From assembly GCA_937129365.1 (NCBI GenBank), contig CAKZNB010000049.1, positions 62,001-126,000 of the forward strand: a DNA stretch of 64,000 nucleotides, in the 5' to 3' direction. The notes beneath the pieces are model-generated. The model had not been told where the DNA came from and searched no databases. It saw only the letters and a list, made by a program, of their open reading frames with translations. Position numbers and translations under genes: made by a program. Each line of letters begins with the position of its first letter. Within the stretch, counting starts at the first letter, position 1. This document shows, in pieces, positions 58,989 to 64,000 of this stretch. Source of the DNA: an uncultured Flavobacteriales bacterium (GTDB taxonomy: Bacteria > Bacteroidota > Bacteroidia > Flavobacteriales_D > CAJJDF01).

Positions 58989-61052
58989 TTAATTATACTC
59001 AGGCAAGAAAGCAAAACGCTTTGAATATTCTAACATTTGCTCATCGTAGTTTTGGTATTCAATAGTAAAATCTGTGATTTCTCCTGCGTTATTAGTTACA
59101 GGCACAATCTTAGGATTTACAAAACCTCTGTAAGGTTGAATATTAAGTGGTTTTACTCTGTCCAATACTTCTTTGTGTATTTCTTGGTCAACTTTTACTC
59201 CGTAGTTCTCTACCAAGTTTTTTCCAGCTTCATAATCTCCTTCAGATTTAATTCTCTGAATTTCTTTCAATAATTGACCAAATAAATCTCTCAATTTTTC
59301 ATAGTCATTAATTTCAAAATAAGTTTTTCCGTCTCTTTTTACTTTAGAAATTACATTTGCTTCAGCTCCTTTTTCAAAAGCCCATGAAGCAACCAATTGT
59401 CTGTTTCTCATGTGAGCTTCTTCAATATCAGCTCCTAAATCCAATCTAGATAATTGTGTCATCATTCCGTTTCTGATATACCCATCATACTCAGCAATTC
59501 CTACATCTAAGGATTCAACCAATCCTAAATCAACCATTTTGTTGTCCATAATATAATATAGTCCAACTAAATCAGCTCTTGCTTCTTCAAGAGTAGAAGA
59601 GTAGTTTTTTAATGTTTCTTTTGGTGTTTTTACTCCAGGATTCAATTGCCCAGAAGCATGTCCTACCACTTCGTGAAGTGCAGTATGCATTTTTCCTGCA
59701 GTTTTTCCATGAGCCTTGCTCAAGGCAATTTCAGTTGAATCATTTGCAAATTCAGTTAAAATTCCACTTCCTCCAGCTTCGTTGTAGGCAGAAATAATAT
59801 TTCCTAAAGAAACCGATTTTGAACCGTGCATAGTTCTAATCCAGTTAGCATTTGGTAAGTTCACCCCAATTGGAGTAGAAGGAGATGCATCACCAGCTTC
59901 ACCAGCTACATCAACTACTTTGTAAGAAACTCCTTTCACATTTTTCTTTTTGTGTTCAGGCATTAATGGAGCATTATCTTCAAACCATTGTACGTTTTTC
60001 GCCACAACAGACATTATTTCTGTCATTTTAAAATCTTTAAGCTCAACAACTGTTTCAAAAGAACCAGAATATCCCAAGGGATCATTGTACACTTCAATAA
60101 AGCTATTGATGTAATCAATGTCTCCATCAGTAGCAGCCACCCAAGCAATGTTGTATTGGCTCCAGATTTTAAGATCTCCAGTTTTGTAATATTCAATTAA
60201 TAAACCTAAAGCATTTGCTTGGTCGGCATTTTCAGCAACACCTTGAGCTTTTTCTAACCAACCAATAATTTCAGTTATTGCTTCTCCATACATTCCTCCT
60301 TTTTTGTATGTTTTCTCCATCAGTTTTTCATCTTCTCCTTTTACCAACTGAGAATTTAATCCATATTCTACAGGAGTTGGGTTTAAAGTATCAATGATTG
60401 TTTTGTAGTATGCCTCAACTTCTTCCTGGGTTAAATCTGGGCCGTAAAAATTTACCGCAGAAGCATTTACTAGATCTACATCCTTAGATAAGTTTACTTT
60501 TTTAGCGTCATAGCTTTCATCAAAAATTGCTTTTTTAGCTTCGTCAGACAATTCAGCACCTACTTGTTCAAGAGCATCATTCAAAAATCCTTTGCTAAAA
60601 TCAGCTTTAAATTTATCGTTAGAATAATGGTGGTGGATTCCGTTAGCAAACCAAATTCTTTTTAGATAAGTAGTGAAATTTTGAAAATCTTCACTATTTC
60701 TGTCTCCAACAAAATCTGTGTATACTTTTTCAAGAGCTCTTTTGATAGATAAATTATGACGGTAATTTTGGTCATAGATTATTTCTCTACCTGCATAGCC
60801 AGCCATTGTTAGGTAGTATGCATATTTCTTTTGTTGTAATGTTAATTTGTCCCAAGATGGAATTTTGTATCTGATTACTTCAATATCACCAAATTTATCT
60901 ACTTGGTATGAGAATTCTCCTGAGTTATCAAATTTTTCTAATTCAAAAGAAGAAGAAACTGCTTCCTTTTTGTCCTCAGTTTTAGTTTCGTTTCCGCAAG
61001 AAAATAATAATCCTGCCGCAACCGTTGTTATTAATATAGATTTAATATTCAT
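58989..61052 (-). CDS. Dipeptidyl-peptidase III-like (M49) lipoprotein (start revised to 61052)
   Basis: HEXXGH zinc motif (LHEVVGHASGQ) with downstream EEARADLVGLYY; lipobox LLFSCGN follows MNIKS. Confidence 0.85.
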   Translation of the reverse strand: MNIKSILITTVAAGLLFSCGNETKTEDKKEAVSSSFELEKFDNSGEFSYQVDKFGDIEVIRYKIPSWDKLTLQQKKYAYYLTMAGYAGREIIYDQNYRHNLSIKRALEKVYTDFVGDRNSEDFQNFTTYLKRIWFANGIHHHYSNDKFKADFSKGFLNDALEQVGAELSDEAKKAIFDESYDAKKVNLSKDVDLVNASAVNFYGPDLTQEEVEAYYKTIIDTLNPTPVEYGLNSQLVKGEDEKLMEKTYKKGGMYGEAITEIIGWLEKAQGVAENADQANALGLLIEYYKTGDLKIWSQYNIAWVAATDGDIDYINSFIEVYNDPLGYSGSFETVVELKDFKMTEIMSVVAKNVQWFEDNAPLMPEHKKKNVKGVSYKVVDVAGEAGDASPSTPIGVNLPNANWIRTMHGSKSVSLGNIISAYNEAGGSGILTEFANDSTEIALSKAHGKTAGKMHTALHEVVGHASGQLNPGVKTPKETLKNYSSTLEEARADLVGLYYIMDNKMVDLGLVESLDVGIAEYDGYIRNGMMTQLSRLDLGADIEEAHMRNRQLVASWAFEKGAEANVISKVKRDGKTYFEINDYEKLRDLFGQLLKEIQRIKSEGDYEAGKNLVENYGVKVDQEIHKEVLDRVKPLNIQPYRGFVNPKIVPVTNNAGEITDFTIEYQNYDEQMLEYSKRFAFLPEYN

Positions 61053-61148
61053 TTCGATTATTTTTTGTTTCAAACAAAGATAAAAGAATGGTTGGAATTT
61101 CAATGAAGGAGTCCTCCAATTAATAAATATTTTATGTAAATTAGTATT

Positions 61149-61448
61149 ATGTTATTTAATCGATTTTTTAAACAACCCAAGCCCAATAAATTTGGATATA
61201 CTCCAGTATACTATGATGAGCGAAAAATAGAACGCGAGCGTAAGATAAAAGAAGCTGGACTTACTAAGGACGAGTATATTAGAACTGACTCTTTTGATTT
61301 TAAAAGTAAATATGCCAAAGAAGTTGAGCTAAAACGTAATCAAAGTCTTGATAAATTTCGATCTCAAGGAAACTCCAAATCAAATAGAATGTTGTTGATT
61401 ATCCTTATTCTGATTTTTGGAATTATTTATGTTCAATTTACTTTATAG
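61149..61448 (+). CDS. Conserved hypothetical with C-terminal TM helix
   Basis: FGYTPVYYDERKIERERKIKEAG... and C-terminal hydrophobic helix. Confidence 0.65.
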   Translation: MLFNRFFKQPKPNKFGYTPVYYDERKIERERKIKEAGLTKDEYIRTDSFDFKSKYAKEVELKRNQSLDKFRSQGNSKSNRMLLIILILIFGIIYVQFTL

Positions 61449-61459
61449 AGAAAAAAATA

Positions 61460-62362
61460 ATGGATTTTTTTGGTAATTTTGTCAACGGAATTAAGGATTT
61501 TGGAAATTATTTTTGGAATGAAATCACTTTTCAAGTTTCTCCATGGTATCAGAATTACTTTTGGTGGCTAATAGTTTTGTCATTAGTAGTTTGGAGTCTA
61601 GAAATACTATTTCCTTGGAGAAAAAATCAGTCAATTTTTCGGAAAGATTTTTGGTTAGATACATTTTACATGTTTTTTAATTTCTATATTTTTAAATTGA
61701 TATTTTTTGCTGGATTAGCATTGTTAACTTCAAGTAGTTTTAATGAATTAATCAATTGGGAAGCAATCAACGGAGGACCAAGTCCAATCATTTCTGTTTT
61801 TGATGCCAGAGAGTTACCTTACTTTTTACAGATAACTATCTTTTTTCTAGTCATGGATTTTGTGCAATGGTTAGTTCATAATGTGCTACACAGAGTTCCC
61901 TTTTTGTGGCAATTTCACAAAGTTCATCACTCAGTACAAGAAATGGGCTTTGCTGCACACCTCAGATATCATTGGATGGAGACTATAGTTTATCAGCCCG
62001 CTAAATATATTATGTTACTATTAATCGGAGGATTTGAACCGAGCAGTGTTTTTGTAATCTACTATATTAATATTGCCATTGGACACTTAAATCATGCAAA
62101 CCTCAGTCTGGATTATGGCCCTTTGAAATATATATTAAACAACCCAAAAATGCATATTTGGCACCATAGCAAGGAGCTGCCAAAATCTCATCCAAAAGGG
62201 ATGAATTTTGGAATTAGTCTGAGCATTTGGGACTATATTTTTAGAACTAATTATATCCCTCATGATGGAAGAGATATTGAATTGGGATTTGAAAACATGG
62301 AAAAATTCCCTGGGAGTTTTGGTAAGCAAATCATCTATCCTATTGGTAAAAAAGATGATTAA
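61460..62362 (+). CDS. Sterol desaturase/fatty acid hydroxylase family
   Basis: Histidine boxes HNVLHR, HKVHHS, HIWHHS. Confidence 0.93.
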   Translation: MDFFGNFVNGIKDFGNYFWNEITFQVSPWYQNYFWWLIVLSLVVWSLEILFPWRKNQSIFRKDFWLDTFYMFFNFYIFKLIFFAGLALLTSSSFNELINWEAINGGPSPIISVFDARELPYFLQITIFFLVMDFVQWLVHNVLHRVPFLWQFHKVHHSVQEMGFAAHLRYHWMETIVYQPAKYIMLLLIGGFEPSSVFVIYYINIAIGHLNHANLSLDYGPLKYILNNPKMHIWHHSKELPKSHPKGMNFGISLSIWDYIFRTNYIPHDGRDIELGFENMEKFPGSFGKQIIYPIGKKDD

Positions 62363-62385
62363 TAGTTGCAAGAGGTAATTATTTT

Positions 62386-62393
62386 TATCTTTG
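62386..62393 (+). promoter_or_regulatory. Bacteroidota -7 element (TAtcTTTG) upstream of the glycosyltransferase
   Basis: TATCTTTGCAC 23 nt before ATG 62416; TTG at 62366. Confidence 0.5.
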
Positions 62394-62415
62394 CACACTA
62401 ATTATCAGTATCAAT

Positions 62416-63141
62416 ATGGAAATTAAAACTTTGTCGATTATTATTCCTGCTTATAATGAGGGGAAAACTATTCACCTTATTTTGGATAAAGTAAAGAATG
62501 TTAAACTGTTGAACGATATTCAAAAAGAAATAATCATTGTCAATGATTTTTCTTCGGATAATACTTCTGAGGCGGTAGAAAAGTACCGAACTGATAATGT
62601 AGACATGAATATTCAGTTTTATCACCAACCCGAAAACATGGGAAAAGGTGCTGCACTTCACAGAGGAATTAAAGAAGCCAAGGGAGAGTATATGATTATT
62701 CAAGATGCTGATTTAGAATATGACCCTGAGGAATACAATGATTTGTTGAGACCAGTAATTGATGGGTTTGCTGATGTAGTATATGGTTCTAGATTTATGG
62801 GAGGGAACCCTCACAGAATCTTATTTTTCTGGCATTCTATCGGAAACAAATTTTTGACAAAATTGTCTAATATGTTCTCAAATTTGAACTTAACAGACAT
62901 GGAAACTTGTTATAAATTGATGAGGACTGATATTGCACAATCGCTTAATTTGAAAGAAAATAGATTTGGATTTGAACCAGAATTAACTGCAAAGCTTTCA
63001 AGAGTTCCTAAAATTAGAATCTACGAAGTAGGAATTTCTTACTACGGAAGAACTTACGAAGAAGGAAAACATATTGGTTGGAAAGATGGATTTAGAGCAA
63101 TTTATTGTATCTTGAAATACAATATTTTTAGCAAGAAGTAA
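62416..63141 (+). CDS. Family 2 glycosyltransferase (DPM1-like)
   Basis: LSIIIPAYNEGKTI, NMGKGAALHRGIKEAKGEYMIIQDADLEYDP. Confidence 0.93.
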   Translation: MEIKTLSIIIPAYNEGKTIHLILDKVKNVKLLNDIQKEIIIVNDFSSDNTSEAVEKYRTDNVDMNIQFYHQPENMGKGAALHRGIKEAKGEYMIIQDADLEYDPEEYNDLLRPVIDGFADVVYGSRFMGGNPHRILFFWHSIGNKFLTKLSNMFSNLNLTDMETCYKLMRTDIAQSLNLKENRFGFEPELTAKLSRVPKIRIYEVGISYYGRTYEEGKHIGWKDGFRAIYCILKYNIFSKK

Positions 63142-63186
63142 GTTTTTATTTCATTGTGAAAAGGTGAATTAACAATCCTAACTTCA

Positions 63187-64000
63187 GTGAGAAAATTAGT
63201 TAAAAAAATCATTCAATTTATTAAAAAACGCAGGTATTATATACTCGCGTTTTTTTTTATTCTGTTTGTTTGGTGGTGGTTTTGTTTACCAAAAGAATTA
63301 TTCAATTCTCCCACAGCTACTGTTCTACTTGATAAAGACGGACAATTATTAAATGCTCAAATTGCCGAAGACGGACAGTGGCGATTTCCTTACAATGATT
63401 CGGTTCCCTACAAATTTAAAGAAGCAATTGTTGAATTTGAAGACCACCGATTTCACTCTCATTTAGGGGTAAGTCCCAGAGGAATTGCAAGAGCTATCAA
63501 ACAAAATATATCTAATGGAAAAGTGGTGAGTGGAGCTAGTACTATTACTATGCAAGTAATCCGAATGTCTAGGAATAAACCTCGTACCATGTATCAAAAA
63601 ATGGTGGAAATGATATGGGCAACTCGCTTAGAAGCCAGATTAACCAAAGATGAGGTGCTGGCTTTATATGCTTCAAATGCACCAATGGGGGGAAATGTAG
63701 TAGGTCTTGATGCTGCTGCTTGGCGATATTTTCAGCGAAGTCCTTCTCAACTTTCTTGGGCAGAAACTGCTACTTTGGCTGTATTGCCGAATGCTCCAAG
63801 CTTAATTCATGTTGGCAAAAACAGAGAGGCATTAAGGAAAAAGCGAGATAGGCTCCTAACAAGATTATTTGAAAAAGGAAAAATTGATAAAGAAACCTTA
63901 GAAATCGCTAAAGAGGAATCTTTGCCCGAGAACCCGAAACCATTACCGCAATTAGCTATACATTTAATGAACAAAGCATTGAATGATGGTAAAAAAGGAC
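63187..64000 (+). CDS. pbpC: Penicillin-binding protein 1C (partial, runs off window; GTG start)
   Basis: Open frame to the window end, absent from the ORF track: signal anchor then FEDHRFHSHLGVSPRGIARAIKQN...SGASTITMQVIRMS. Confidence 0.9.
   Translation, partial: MRKLVKKIIQFIKKRRYYILAFFFILFVWWWFCLPKELFNSPTATVLLDKDGQLLNAQIAEDGQWRFPYNDSVPYKFKEAIVEFEDHRFHSHLGVSPRGIARAIKQNISNGKVVSGASTITMQVIRMSRNKPRTMYQKMVEMIWATRLEARLTKDEVLALYASNAPMGGNVVGLDAAAWRYFQRSPSQLSWAETATLAVLPNAPSLIHVGKNREALRKKRDRLLTRLFEKGKIDKETLEIAKEESLPENPKPLPQLAIHLMNKALNDGKKG

Noticed and set aside
58989-61103. Calling this protein dihydrofolate reductase, a label I recall on some Bacteroidota homologues
   Set aside because: HEVVGH zinc motif and overall sequence fit peptidase family M49; no DHFR motifs seen
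1-64000. tRNA or rRNA genes, transposases, integrases, prophage genes
   Set aside because: None seen by eye in intergenic gaps; a tRNAscan-SE/Infernal run would be needed to exclude small RNAs

Overview
This is a 64-kb AT-rich chromosomal segment from a Bacteroidota bacterium, apparently Flavobacteriia-like. It carries GldA, GldD and GldE, PorP/SprF, T9SS type A and type B sorting domains, fused SecDF, and TAnnTTTG promoters. Most of it is ordinary housekeeping: pnuC, dtd, rsgA, gldA, uvrB, radA, cca, a Sua5/TsaC-family gene, secDF, tatA-like, coaE, yajC, nusB, leucine-dehydrogenase-like, rng, HU, mutY, ssb, gldE, gldD, DPP III-like and pbpC. I saw no rRNA, tRNA, CRISPR array or transposase. 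The regions most worth a second look are: (1) a tightly packed seven-gene minus-strand operon (39.9-49.2 kb) that joins planctomycete-type cytochrome c, DUF1549-like and Tat-exported DUF1501-like parts to a T9SS type-B surface protein and its PorP/SprF partner; (2) a low-GC two-gene cassette (16.37-17.92 kb) encoding a PLD-like protein without an HKD motif and a multi-TM protein; (3) three 21-bp-phased GTTAAT-type repeats between a LytS/LytTR two-component pair and a divergent lipoprotein that may be beta/gamma-crystallin-like, matching LytTR operator geometry; (4) an orphan RES-domain protein flanked by an 11-bp inverted repeat; (5) a TolC gene fragment; (6) terminator-like hairpins abutting the coaE start codon and inside the 5' coding region of pbpC. 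All homology calls are from reading motifs by eye; no database search was run.
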